A stretch of 64,000 nucleotides of DNA from assembly GCF_001865575.2 (NCBI RefSeq), contig NZ_CP017561.2, positions 3,581,993 through 3,645,992 of the forward strand. The letters run 5' to 3'. The DNA comes from Paraburkholderia sprentiae WSM5005. Its GTDB lineage: Bacteria; Pseudomonadota; Gammaproteobacteria; Burkholderiales; Burkholderiaceae. Both the position numbers and the translations under genes were made by a program. The notes beneath the pieces were generated by a model. It saw only the letters and a program-made list of their open reading frames with translations, ran no database searches and was not told the DNA's origin. Of this stretch, positions 18,678 through 27,834 are shown one piece after another. Position 1 is the first letter of the stretch. Each line of letters begins with the position of its first letter.

Positions 18678-20645
18678 TTAACCGATCGTCGCCTGTCGCA
18701 ACGAACGCAGCAGAAATCGCGCGGGGTCGATGTCTTCGGCGAGGCCGCGCTCGAGCGGCCACGGCTCGCCTTCGATCTGCGAGGCGATCAATTCAGCGCC
18801 TAGCGCGGCCCACACCAGCCCGCGAGAACCGTAGGCGAATGCGCCGTAAAGACCGTCGACGCGCGGTAGATCCAGCGGCCATGCGCCGCGCAGGCGTGCG
18901 GCATCGCCCGCGGCGGCGGCTTCGTCGGCGAGCTGGCCAATCATCGGCATGCGGTCGGAAGTGACGCAGCGAAACGCGACACGGCCGGCGAGCGAGGTCA
19001 GCGGCGCCGCATCGATTGCGCTTGCGAACGGCGGCAGCATCCGCGCGACGCGCTCGATGTTCTCGCGATGACCGTCCGCGCGCAGCGATGTGTCAGAGTC
19101 GTCGAGTTCATAGGTCGCGCCTGCCAGCGTGACACCGTTCGCGAGCGGCACAGCGTAGCCCTCGCCGATCACCGGCAACGCGAGCGGCGCGACGATGCCC
19201 GCCGGCAGCAAGCTCAACTGACCGCGAATGCTGCGTGTCGGCGCATGACGCAAGCCAGCGATGCGCGCCGCGTCATGCGCGCCGGCGACGATCACGACCG
19301 GCGCTCGCGCGACTACCTGCCCGGCGATATCGAAGACGGTCCACTGATCGCTGGAACGTTCGAGCCGCGCGACCTCGACGCCGAAGCGTCGTTCCAGCAA
19401 GCCGCCTGCCGACGCGAGTTGCGCCGCGCACAGCGAGGCCGGATCGATCCAGCCGCCGCGCGGAAAGAACCAGCCGCCACGCGCGAGCGGCATGCCGGCG
19501 AGCTGCGCGGCATCGCCCGCGCCAACCGGCGTCACATAGTCGGACGGATAGCGAAACGCAGCGATGGCCTCGCCGATTGCGCGTGCCTCGTCGTCGTCCG
19601 CGGCGATCTGCAGCAGGCCCCGATCGCCGCGCGCGAGTCGATGCCCTGCGCGTTCGAGCGCGGCCCAACGATTGAGCGCGTACAGAAAGCCCGCCCGCGT
19701 GACGCGCGAGGCGACGCTGTCGTCGCGCGAAATCATCGGGTGGAATACGCCGGCTGGATTGCCCGACGCATCGTGTGCAACCGATGCATGCCGTTCGAGC
19801 GAAGTCACGCGCCAGCCGCGCGCCGCAAGCCGCTCGATCACCGCGCAGCCGGCCAGTCCCGCACCAATCACGACCGCATGCCGCTCGTCGTGCGCGAACG
19901 GCGCGGGCGGCTCATGACGCCGCACACGCCAACGCGGCGCGAAGCGGCCGACCAGCATCGCGCGCTTCCAGCCGAATCCGTCGACCTTGCGATACTCGAA
20001 CCCGCATTGCGTCAACGCGCGTTTGACATCGCCTGCGCTGCTATAGGTCGAGAAGGTCGCGTCGTCGCCGGCGACACGCGCGAGCGCCTTGAAGATCGCC
20101 AGGCTCCACAGCTCGGGATTTTTCGCGGGCGCAAAACCATCCAGATAGAACGCGTCGGCACGCAGCCGCAATGCGGGCAGGCTGTCGAGCGCATCGGCGA
20201 AAATCAGCGTCAGCACGACGCGGCCGCCTTCGAATTCCAACCGATGCGTACCGGGCACGAGCATCGGCCATGCGTTCGCGAGCGTTTGCGCGAGCTCGGC
20301 GATCACCGTATCGGAGATCGTCGCAGCGTGGACGCGGCGCAGATCGGCGACGCTGAACGGATGCTTCTCGGTCGACACGAAATGCAGCCGCTCGCAGCGT
20401 GTGGGATCGGCGCGCCACGCGGCCCATGTAACGAGAAAATTGATGCCGATGCCAAAGCCGGTTTCGAGCACGGTGAACGTGCGACGACTCTGCCATCGTT
20501 CGGGCAATCCGTTGCCGCTCAGAAAGACGTAGTGAGCCTGCTCGAGCGCGCCGACGGCGCTGTGATAGATGTCGTCGTAGAGCGGCGAAAAGGGGCTGCC
20601 GTTGTCGCGGAAAGCGAGGACGGCCGGGATCAGCGGATCGGTCAT
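18678..20645 (-). CDS. mnmC: bifunctional tRNA U34 methyltransferase / FAD-dependent oxidoreductase MnmC
   Basis: A 655-residue two-domain enzyme that completes the 5-methylaminomethyl-2-thiouridine modification at the tRNA wobble base. The N-terminal methyltransferase domain (about 1-240) includes PFSPLYDDIYHSAVGALEQAHYVFLSGNGLP, FTVLETGFGIGINFLVTW and FYLDGFAPAKNPELWS. The C-terminal oxidase domain starts with the Rossmann motif HAVVIGAGLAGCAVIERLAARGW and contains GNPAGVFHPMIS. The length matches full MnmC. It works with MnmE, encoded at 58-59.5 kb, and with MnmG. Confidence 0.95.
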   Translation of the reverse strand: MTDPLIPAVLAFRDNGSPFSPLYDDIYHSAVGALEQAHYVFLSGNGLPERWQSRRTFTVLETGFGIGINFLVTWAAWRADPTRCERLHFVSTEKHPFSVADLRRVHAATISDTVIAELAQTLANAWPMLVPGTHRLEFEGGRVVLTLIFADALDSLPALRLRADAFYLDGFAPAKNPELWSLAIFKALARVAGDDATFSTYSSAGDVKRALTQCGFEYRKVDGFGWKRAMLVGRFAPRWRVRRHEPPAPFAHDERHAVVIGAGLAGCAVIERLAARGWRVTSLERHASVAHDASGNPAGVFHPMISRDDSVASRVTRAGFLYALNRWAALERAGHRLARGDRGLLQIAADDDEARAIGEAIAAFRYPSDYVTPVGAGDAAQLAGMPLARGGWFFPRGGWIDPASLCAAQLASAGGLLERRFGVEVARLERSSDQWTVFDIAGQVVARAPVVIVAGAHDAARIAGLRHAPTRSIRGQLSLLPAGIVAPLALPVIGEGYAVPLANGVTLAGATYELDDSDTSLRADGHRENIERVARMLPPFASAIDAAPLTSLAGRVAFRCVTSDRMPMIGQLADEAAAAGDAARLRGAWPLDLPRVDGLYGAFAYGSRGLVWAALGAELIASQIEGEPWPLERGLAEDIDPARFLLRSLRQATIG

Positions 20646-21089
20646 GCGCGACGGAAAACTCGCTCAAAAGGTCGCTCGAAAGAGCGGGTTCGATGGTCCG
20701 AGTCGGCGCGCGCGGCGCGCGAGTCGCCGTAAAAAACCCTTCAGGACGCTTTTAGGCGCCTTGCTGCGTTGGCAAAAACCAACGCTAATCCCCGCCAGGA
20801 CTGGGTTTCAGCCCACGTTTAGGGAATGCTGAGGGGCAAAATCCGATTTCCTTGCAAGAACGGCCCGAAAACCGTGCAATTCCTCGAAACCCTTATCCTG
20901 CTTGGGTTTGCGCTGCGCTATCATAGCAAGCGCCGCGATGGGAGCGGCAGCACGGCCACCGAACGGGGTTTTGTCCGGCGAGAGAGATCTTCAGGATCAG
21001 GGCCGCAGCTGCTCGACGGCGCGGTGCGCGCACGTATAATCGGCGCGGTCGCGCTGTTCGTATCAACCTAAACTCAGAAAGGAACCTTA
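20646..21089. promoter_or_regulatory. non-coding region and promoter of the HU gene
   Basis: No gene was seen here. A perfect -10 hexamer TATAAT at 21035-21040 lies about 50 bases before the HU start. No good -35 hexamer precedes it, which suggests an activator or other dependence. An inverted repeat GCGTTGG/CCAACGC (20766-20772 and 20779-20785, 6-base A-rich loop) sits further upstream. AGAAAGGAACC just before the ATG is the ribosome site. Confidence 0.5.
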
Positions 21090-21368
21090 ATGAACAAACA
21101 GGAACTGATCGACGCTGTCGCAGGACAGACGGGCGCCAGCAAGGCTCAAACCGGTGAAACGCTGGACACGTTGCTTGAAGTGATCAAGAAGTCTGTGTCG
21201 AAGGGTGAGGCGGTCCAGTTGATCGGCTTCGGCAGCTTTGGTTCGGGCAAGCGCGCAGCGCGTACGGGTCGCAATCCGAAGACCGGCGAAACTATCAAGA
21301 TTCCGGCCGCCAAGACCGTCAAGTTCACGGCAGGCAAGGCGTTCAAGGACTCGGTCAACAAGCGCTAA
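21090..21368 (+). CDS. hupB: HU family nucleoid DNA-binding protein
   Basis: A 92-residue HU protein: [32 protein letters not shown] (helical base), then [45 protein letters not shown], which includes the beta-arm with the DNA-intercalating proline (GRNPKTGE). It bends and compacts DNA as a dimer and assists initiation of replication. It is a single-gene unit with its own promoter and a strong terminator. It is one possible substrate for the SET enzyme at 11.4 kb, but that is speculation. Confidence 0.96.
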   Translation: MNKQELIDAVAGQTGASKAQTGETLDTLLEVIKKSVSKGEAVQLIGFGSFGSGKRAARTGRNPKTGETIKIPAAKTVKFTAGKAFKDSVNKR

Positions 21369-21401
21369 GCAGATGACTGCCGGGCAGTTGACACCCGCGA
21401 G

Positions 21402-21428
21402 AAACCCGCCAGCGGCGGGTTTTTTTTC
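21402..21428 (+). terminator. rho-independent terminator of the HU gene
   Basis: AAACCCGCC/GGCGGGTTT stem with a 3-base loop, followed by an uninterrupted T-run, 33 bases after the HU stop. Confidence 0.9.
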
Positions 21429-21465
21429 GTCCGCGCATGTGGTTCACACCCGGCGCGTGCTTCGT

Positions 21466-22815
21466 TCAGTCGTGACGATGCGCGTTTTCGCCGTTGCCGT
21501 GACCGCACTGCTCACAGTCCTCGCCGTGGTCGTGGCCGTGATGATGATGATCGTGATCGTGTTCATCGAACTCCCACGCCGGAAACGGATCGGGGAAGTG
21601 CTGCCAGGCTTGCGGCCCGAGCGCGAATTCGTCGTCGGTGAGCAGGCAGGCGTCGAACTTCGCGCGCCAGGTGGCGGGATCGATGTCGAAGCCGATCAGC
21701 ACGAACTCCTGACGACGATCGCCGATGCTCATATCGTCCGGCGCGCCGTACCAGTCCGCGGCGATTTCGGCGGTCAAGTCGTCGTCGCCTTGGGGCCATT
21801 CGCTGCGGTCTTGCGCGGCCCACCACATGCCCGCCGGACCGTGCCGGCAAGCACCGCCGGCCTGCGATAGCGAGCCGCCGATATCGTTGCGTGTCGCGAG
21901 CCAGAAGAACCCCTTGCTACGCAGTACGCCCTTCCACTCCTGATGCAGCAGCGCCCAGAGCCGCTGCGGATGAAACGGCCGGCGTGCGCGATAGACGAAA
22001 TGGCCGACGCCGTATTCGTCGGCTTCGCTGTGATGCATGTGGCCGTGCTGAGCGCCGTGCTGGTCCTGATGCGTGTGCTCGAGCGCTGCGAGCCAGCCCG
22101 GCGCGTTCGACGCTTCGTCGAAATCGAAGCGCCCGGTGTTCAGCACCTGGGCGAGCGGCACGTCGGCGCAGCGGCTCACGAGCTGCACCGCGCGCGGGTT
22201 CAGGCGCGCGAGGATGCGCTGCAATCGCGCGAGCTCGTCGGCGCTGACGAGATCGATCTTGTTCACGACCAACACGTCACAAAACTCAACCTGCTCGATC
22301 AGTATTTCGACGATCGTGCGGTCGTCGTCTTCGTCCACCGCGATGCCGCGTTCGGCAAGAGCGTCGGCCGACGCGTAGTCGCGCAGGAAGTTGAACGCGT
22401 CGACGACCGTGACCATCGTATCGAGCCGCGCGACGCCCGCGAGCGGCGCGCCTTCTTCGTCGTCGAAGAACGTGAGGGTTTCGGCGATCGATACCGGCTC
22501 GGCGACGCCCGTCGATTCGATCACGAGCGCGTCGAAGCGCTTTGCGCCGGCGAGACGACGGATGTCGTTTTGCAGATCGTCGCGCAGCGTGCAACAGATG
22601 CAGCCGTTCGTGAGTTCGACGACCTGCTCGTCGCCACGCGATAGCTCGGCCGAATTGTGCACGAGCGTCGGGTCGATACTGACGGCGGAAAGATCGTTGA
22701 CGATCACCGCGACGCGCAGACCGGCGCGATTCGCGACGATGTGATTCAGGAATGTGCTCTTGCCGGCGCCCAGAAAACCGGAAAGCACGGTGATGGGCAA
22801 TAGCGGCTGGTTCAT
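21466..22815 (-). CDS. COG0523 (CobW/P47K/ZigA-type) GTP-dependent metallochaperone
   Basis: A 449-residue G3E GTPase. Walker A GFLGAGKS (near residues 13-20), the metal-binding CxCC motif (ELTNGCICCTLRDD), ESTGVAEP and the base-recognition NKID are visible. The C-terminal CobW domain contains two His-rich stretches: HTHQDQHGAQHGHMHH in the middle and a tail rich in His, Asp and Cys (HDHDHHHHGHDHGEDC, then CGHG). Proteins of this type deliver zinc or another metal. No Zur-like operator was recognised upstream. The start at 22815 begins directly before the GTPase fold; the longer frame to 22911 is unlikely. Confidence 0.9.
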   Translation of the reverse strand: MNQPLLPITVLSGFLGAGKSTFLNHIVANRAGLRVAVIVNDLSAVSIDPTLVHNSAELSRGDEQVVELTNGCICCTLRDDLQNDIRRLAGAKRFDALVIESTGVAEPVSIAETLTFFDDEEGAPLAGVARLDTMVTVVDAFNFLRDYASADALAERGIAVDEDDDRTIVEILIEQVEFCDVLVVNKIDLVSADELARLQRILARLNPRAVQLVSRCADVPLAQVLNTGRFDFDEASNAPGWLAALEHTHQDQHGAQHGHMHHSEADEYGVGHFVYRARRPFHPQRLWALLHQEWKGVLRSKGFFWLATRNDIGGSLSQAGGACRHGPAGMWWAAQDRSEWPQGDDDLTAEIAADWYGAPDDMSIGDRRQEFVLIGFDIDPATWRAKFDACLLTDDEFALGPQAWQHFPDPFPAWEFDEHDHDHHHHGHDHGEDCEQCGHGNGENAHRHD

Positions 22816-22971
22816 CGCGGTAGGGGATACGGGAAGATTGGAAGGCGTGCCGGGCGCGGGGCATACCGTCGACGGCGCTGCGACAGCGCTTCGACGATGC
22901 GGCAGCAACACGAAGCCGCATTGTGCATCAAAACGGGCGTGGCCCGCGCGAGCGACAGCGCTGCAAAAAGC

Positions 22972-23415
22972 CTAATGCGCGGGCATCAACTTCCAGCTGC
23001 GTAGAATCGCGGCGATCTGTTGCGCGTATTTGTCCCGCAGTCCCGGCGTCTCCGAGTGGTAGGCTCCGACCGCCTGCCAGGTGTTGCCGTACTTGTTCAT
23101 CTGGCGGCGCAGGTGCCACGCCGCGATGTAAACGTTTTTGCACGGCTCCATCAGCGTGCCTTGCGAGATCCCATACTGCGCGAGCACCGGCAGATGCACC
23201 GAATTGATCTGCATCACGCCGTAGTCGGTCGAGCCGTTCGCGTTCCTGTGCTGCGCATCCGGCCGGTTGTGCGACTCCTGCCAGGCGATTGCCCGTAAGA
23301 TCAGCGGATTGACCTTCTGGTACTTTGCCGCCTCGTCGAAGCAGTCGGCGCGCGCCGAGCCGGCTGCGGCGAGCAGCGCGAGCGTGGCGGCGACAGTGAC
23401 GAGCGGACGTTTCAT
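22972..23415 (-). CDS. exported lytic transglycosylase (SLT domain)
   Basis: A 147-residue protein with a Sec signal peptide (MKRPLVTVAATLALLAAAGSARA) and a compact SLT domain: CFDEAAKYQKVNPLILRAIAWQESHNRPDAQHRNANGSTDYGVMQINSVHLP, where the Glu of WQESHN is the catalytic residue, then NVYIAAWHLRRQMNKYGNTWQAVGAYHS. It resembles the small transglycosylases (IpgF, BfpH) that open peptidoglycan for secretion machines and pili. Its position next to the type II secretion operon fits such a role, but this is inference. Two cysteines may form a disulfide. Confidence 0.9.
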   Translation of the reverse strand: MKRPLVTVAATLALLAAAGSARADCFDEAAKYQKVNPLILRAIAWQESHNRPDAQHRNANGSTDYGVMQINSVHLPVLAQYGISQGTLMEPCKNVYIAAWHLRRQMNKYGNTWQAVGAYHSETPGLRDKYAQQIAAILRSWKLMPAH

Positions 23416-23913
23416 CGGTGAAGACGACTAAATAAACCCACGTAAGGATCGGTAAGGCAGTTTGCCGGCCGCGCTCCGGCCGCAACGACAAGCTGGCCGG
23501 GCGTTTGTCGAGCATCGGGGAAAACCCGCGTCAGCAAACAGATAACAGCGAGTCGAACGGCTCGTATCATACCGGCAGTCCGACCTTCGTCAAGTTGGCT
23601 AACCGACATAAGACCGTACAAAGCCGGCTAATGGCGTGTGCGTACGGTTTCGGCTAGCTTTCAATCGAATGACAACTCCGCGATTCTTAAATGGATTCGC
23701 ATGAGGCCCCTTTGTTTTGCTTCAAATCCGACATGAAAAGCTGTTACTGTTCGTTTTTTTCGGACGTCGGGACGCAGGAGTCCGGAGCGAAGCTCGCTTT
23801 TGGATCCGGCACACAGACCGACCGGGCGGTAGTTTGCCGCCAGGTCCGCATCGCATGACCGTCGGTGGCAGCGGCCGCCGGCATCGATATCACATTCCAT
23901 GAGAAGAAATTGT
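23416..23913. other. non-coding divergent region upstream of gspD
   Basis: 498 bases between the transglycosylase gene and gspD. No gene was seen. It is more A/T-rich than its surroundings around 23650-23770 and presumably carries promoters for both flanking units. A possible -35 TTGCTT at 23717-23722 lacks a convincing -10 at normal spacing, so no promoter is claimed. Confidence 0.35.
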
Positions 23914-26310
23914 ATGGCTTTGCGTCGCGTGGCAACGGCGCTGCTGGTGGCTGGCCTGATCACCGCGCAGACAGCACAGGCAGAGGTGACACTCAACTTC
24001 GTCAACGCCGACATCGATCAGGTCGCCAAGGCGATCGGCGCTGCAACTGGCAAGACGATCATCGTCGATCCGCGGGTGAAGGGGCAACTGAACCTCGTGT
24101 CCGAAAACGCGGTGCCCGAGGAGCAGGCGCTCAAGACCCTGCAGTCCGCGCTGCGCATGCAGGGCTTCGCGCTCGTACAGGATCATGGCGTGCTGAAAGT
24201 GGTGCCCGAGGCCGATGCCAAGCTGCAAGGCGTGCCGACCTACGTCGGCAACGCGCCGACGGCGCGCGGCGACCAGGTGGTCACACAGGTCTTCACGCTG
24301 AGGAACGAATCGGCCAACAACCTGCTGCCGGTACTGCGTCCGCTGATCTCGCCGAACAACACGGTCGCCGCGTACCCCGCCAACAATACGATCGTCGTCA
24401 CCGATTACGCCGACAACGTGCGGCGCATCGCCCAGATCATCGCGGGCGTCGATAGCGCGGCCGGCCAGTCGGTCGCAGTCGTGCCGCTGAAGAACGCCAA
24501 TGCGATCGACATCGCCCAGCAGATGAACAAGATGCTGGACCCGGGCTCGATCGGCAGCACGGACGCGACGCTCAAGGTGTCGATCTCGTCGGATCCGCGC
24601 ACCAACTCGCTTCTCATGCGCGCGTCGAACACCGCACGCCTCGCGGCGGCAAAAGAGCTCGCGAAACAGCTCGACATGCCGACCACGATGCCGGGCAACA
24701 TTCACGTCGTGCCGCTGCGCAACGCGGACGCGACCAAGCTCGCACGCACGCTGCGCAGCATGCTCGGCAAGGGCGGCGGCGAAGGTACGTCGGGCGGCTC
24801 GAACGAGGCGAACTCGTTCAACCAGAACAGCAGCGGCGGCGGTGGTGGTCTGTCGAACGCCAGCAATTCGACGGGCACGTCGGGCACGCCGCCGTTGCCG
24901 TCCGGCGGCTTCGGCGGCGGCTCGATGAACTCGCCGATGGGCGGCGGCGCCTCGGGCTCGAACGCTAGTAATGGCGGCTTTCTCGGCAGCGACAAGGAAA
25001 AGAGCGAGGACCAGGGCGGCGGCATGATCACCGCCGATCCGGCAACCAACTCGCTGATCATTACCGCGCCTGACGCGGTGTACCGCAATTTGCGCGCGGT
25101 GATCGACCAGCTCGATGCGCGTCGCGCGCAGGTGTATATCGAGGCACTGATCGTCGAGCTGAACTCGAATACGAGCGGCAACCTCGGCATTCAGTGGCAG
25201 GTCGCGAACAACTCGCTGTTTGCCGGCACCAACCTCCAGACGGGCGCGAGCAACAGCATCATCAACCTGACCGCGGCAGCCGCGGCGGCTGGCGCCACGG
25301 GTGCGACCGGCGGCGCCGCCCTCGCGTCCGGGCTCGGCGGCCTGCAACAGGGCCTGAACGTCGGCTGGATTCACAACATTTTCGGCGTGCAGGGTCTCGG
25401 CGCGCTGCTGCAGGCGCTGTCGCAGACCGCCGACGCGAACGTGCTGTCCACGCCGAACCTGATCACGCTCGACAACGAAGAAGCGAAGATCATCGTCGGT
25501 ACCAACGTGCCGATCCAGACGGGGTCGTATTCGAATCTGACGAGCGGCACGACGAGCGCGGCGTTCAACACGTTCGACCGCGTCGACATCGGTTTGACGC
25601 TGCACGTGAAGCCGCAGATCACTGACGGCGGCATCCTGAAGCTGCAGCTCTACACTGAAGATTCGGCGATCGTGAACGGCACGAACAACGCGTCGACGAA
25701 CCCGGCGGGGCCGGAATTCACGAAGCGTTCGATCCAGTCGACCGTGCTGTGCGATAACGGCGAGATCATCGTGCTCGGCGGCCTGATGCAGGACAACTAC
25801 CAGGTCAGCAACAGCAAGGTGCCGCTGCTCGGCGACATTCCGTGGCTGGGCCAGCTGTTCCGTTCCGAGCAGAAGACGCGCGACAAGACTAACCTGATGG
25901 TATTCCTGCGCCCGGTCATCCTGAGCGACCGTGACACCACGCAGGCCGTCACGGCGAACCGCTACGACTACATCCAGGGTGTGCAGGGTGCGTACCGCTC
26001 GGACAACAACATCATGAAGGATCGCGACGATCCGGTCGTGCCGCCGATGCCGCTCGGCCCGAGCCAGGGCGGCGCGCCGGCGCTGAACCTGTTCGACCTG
26101 AACCAGATGCGCCGCCAGCAGATGATGCCGCAGCAGGCACCCCAACAGGTTCCTCAGCAGGTACCGCCGCAGGCCGTGCCGCAAGCCGCCGCGCAGCCCA
26201 TGACGCAACCGGTGCCGCAGACGATGCCGCAAACCGTGCCGCAACCGGCGCTCGTCAATCCGGCAAGCGGCGCGGTGCCGAGCACGGTGTCGCCGGGAGC
26301 GCATCCGTGA
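23914..26310 (+). CDS. gspD: type II secretion system secretin GspD
   Basis: A 798-residue secretin forming the outer-membrane channel of the type II system. The signal peptide ends at TAQA. N0 (EVTLNFVNADIDQVAKAIGAATGKTIIVDPRVKG) and N1-N3 repeats follow. A Gly/Ser/Asn-rich insert occupies about residues 285-370. The secretin core has NVLSTPNLITLDNEEAKIIVGTNVPIQTG and VPLLGDIPWLGQLFRSEQKTRDKTNLMVFLRPVI. The last 70 or so residues are Gln/Pro/Val-rich low-complexity sequence. The start at 23914 has GAGAAG upstream; an ATG five codons earlier has none. First gene of gspDEF. Confidence 0.95.
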   Translation: MALRRVATALLVAGLITAQTAQAEVTLNFVNADIDQVAKAIGAATGKTIIVDPRVKGQLNLVSENAVPEEQALKTLQSALRMQGFALVQDHGVLKVVPEADAKLQGVPTYVGNAPTARGDQVVTQVFTLRNESANNLLPVLRPLISPNNTVAAYPANNTIVVTDYADNVRRIAQIIAGVDSAAGQSVAVVPLKNANAIDIAQQMNKMLDPGSIGSTDATLKVSISSDPRTNSLLMRASNTARLAAAKELAKQLDMPTTMPGNIHVVPLRNADATKLARTLRSMLGKGGGEGTSGGSNEANSFNQNSSGGGGGLSNASNSTGTSGTPPLPSGGFGGGSMNSPMGGGASGSNASNGGFLGSDKEKSEDQGGGMITADPATNSLIITAPDAVYRNLRAVIDQLDARRAQVYIEALIVELNSNTSGNLGIQWQVANNSLFAGTNLQTGASNSIINLTAAAAAAGATGATGGAALASGLGGLQQGLNVGWIHNIFGVQGLGALLQALSQTADANVLSTPNLITLDNEEAKIIVGTNVPIQTGSYSNLTSGTTSAAFNTFDRVDIGLTLHVKPQITDGGILKLQLYTEDSAIVNGTNNASTNPAGPEFTKRSIQSTVLCDNGEIIVLGGLMQDNYQVSNSKVPLLGDIPWLGQLFRSEQKTRDKTNLMVFLRPVILSDRDTTQAVTANRYDYIQGVQGAYRSDNNIMKDRDDPVVPPMPLGPSQGGAPALNLFDLNQMRRQQMMPQQAPQQVPQQVPPQAVPQAAAQPMTQPVPQTMPQTVPQPALVNPASGAVPSTVSPGAHP

Positions 26311-27830
26311 CACAGATGCCCGCGCAAGCCGCGCCATCGCAACGTGCGCTGAACGGTGACGCCGCCGCGGGCGAGCGCGCGGCGCCCTCGCCGCTCGCCG
26401 CCCGGCTCGTGCCATACGGCTTTGCGCGCAGCGGCCAGATCCTGGTCGCGCATCAGCATGCCGATAGCCTCGAAGTCTGGATCAGCGAGCGCACGAGCGA
26501 GGCCGCGCTTGCCGAAGTCGCGCGCAATTACGGCGCGGTATCGGTCGTGCGCGTGCCCGCCGACGAGCTCGCGCAGGCGATCAACCACGCGTATGCTCGC
26601 CAGGACGGCAGCGCCGCGCAGGTGGTCGGCGAAGTCGAAGGTGAAGTCGATCTGTCGCGTCTGATGCAGGACATCCCCGAGGTCGAGGATCTGCTCGAAT
26701 CGGAAGACGACGCGCCGATCATCCGCATGATCAACGCGCTGCTCACGCAAGCGGCGCGCGAGCAGGCATCGGATATCCACATCGAGCCGTTCGAGAATGC
26801 GTCCGTGGTGCGCTTTCGCGTCGACGGCACGCTGCGCGACGTCGTGCGGCCGAAAAAAGCGCTGCACGGCGCGCTGATCTCGCGGATCAAGATCATGGCG
26901 CAGCTCGACATCGCGGAGAAACGTTTGCCGCAGGACGGCCGCATCACGCTGCGCGTCGGCGGTCGTCCGGTCGACGTGCGCGTGTCGACGCTGCCCACCG
27001 GCCACGGCGAGCGCGCGGTGCTGCGTCTGCTGGAAAAAGACGCGGCGCGACTGAATCTCGAAGCCCTCGGCATGGCGGCCGATACGCTCGGCCAGTTCGA
27101 CAAGCTGATCGGCAAGCCGCACGGCATCGTGCTCGTGACGGGCCCGACCGGCTCCGGCAAGACCACGACGCTGTATGCGTCGATGTCGCGGCTGGAGACG
27201 GCGACCACCAACATCATGACGGTGGAAGACCCGATCGAATACGACCTGTCCGGCATCGGCCAGACGCAGGTAAACGAGCGGATCGGCATGAGCTTCGCGC
27301 GCGCGTTGCGCTCGATTCTGCGTCAGGACCCGGACATCATCATGATCGGTGAAATCCGCGACCTCGAAACTGCGCAGATCGCGGTGCAGGCGTCGCTGAC
27401 CGGCCACCTGGTGCTCGCGACGCTGCACACGAACGACGCGGCATCCGCGGTCACGCGTCTGACCGACATGGGCGTCGAACCGTATCTGCTCGCTTCGTCG
27501 CTGCTCGGCGTGCTCGCGCAGCGCCTCGTGCGGCGGCTGTGCCCGGTGTGCCGCGAAGAGCGCACCGAACAGGACGGCAGCAAGCGCTGGCATCCGGTCG
27601 GCTGCGACCGTTGTGGCCAATCCGGTTATGCGGGACGCCGCGGCGTCTACGAGCTGCTGCTGATCGATGACACGATCCGTTCGCTGATCCACCGTAACGC
27701 GGCGGACGCAGAAATTCTCCAAGCGGGCCGCGCTCAGGGCATGCGCACGCTGCGCGACGATTCGGAGCGCTGGCTCGCATCGGGACTGACGTCGCTCGAA
27801 GAAGTGATTCGCGTGACGGGCGGAGCATAA
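26307..27830 (+). CDS. gspE: type II secretion system ATPase GspE
   Basis: A 507-residue secretion ATPase. Walker A is GPTGSGKTTTLYASM, with an Asp box, Walker B (DPDIIMIGEIRDLETAQIAVQASLTGHLVLATLHTNDA) and a tetra-cysteine zinc motif (CPVC ... CDRCG) near residues 414-435. It powers pseudopilus assembly from the cytoplasm, docked on GspL and GspF. It begins at a GTG that overlaps the gspD stop by four bases (GTGA), which indicates coupling. Confidence 0.96.
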   Translation: MTQMPAQAAPSQRALNGDAAAGERAAPSPLAARLVPYGFARSGQILVAHQHADSLEVWISERTSEAALAEVARNYGAVSVVRVPADELAQAINHAYARQDGSAAQVVGEVEGEVDLSRLMQDIPEVEDLLESEDDAPIIRMINALLTQAAREQASDIHIEPFENASVVRFRVDGTLRDVVRPKKALHGALISRIKIMAQLDIAEKRLPQDGRITLRVGGRPVDVRVSTLPTGHGERAVLRLLEKDAARLNLEALGMAADTLGQFDKLIGKPHGIVLVTGPTGSGKTTTLYASMSRLETATTNIMTVEDPIEYDLSGIGQTQVNERIGMSFARALRSILRQDPDIIMIGEIRDLETAQIAVQASLTGHLVLATLHTNDAASAVTRLTDMGVEPYLLASSLLGVLAQRLVRRLCPVCREERTEQDGSKRWHPVGCDRCGQSGYAGRRGVYELLLIDDTIRSLIHRNAADAEILQAGRAQGMRTLRDDSERWLASGLTSLEEVIRVTGGA

Positions 27831-27834
27831 GCGC

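Noticed and set aside
24780..25020. Repetitive Gly/Ser/Asn codons suggesting a repeat array
   Set aside because: This is the known flexible Gly-rich insert of GspD; there are no uniform repeat units and no CRISPR-like spacing.
23890..26415. Very long open frame (841 codons) on the complement of gspD
   Set aside because: Arg/His/Ala-rich product with no family resemblance. It is a shadow of the high-GC gspD frame, which has clear secretin domains.
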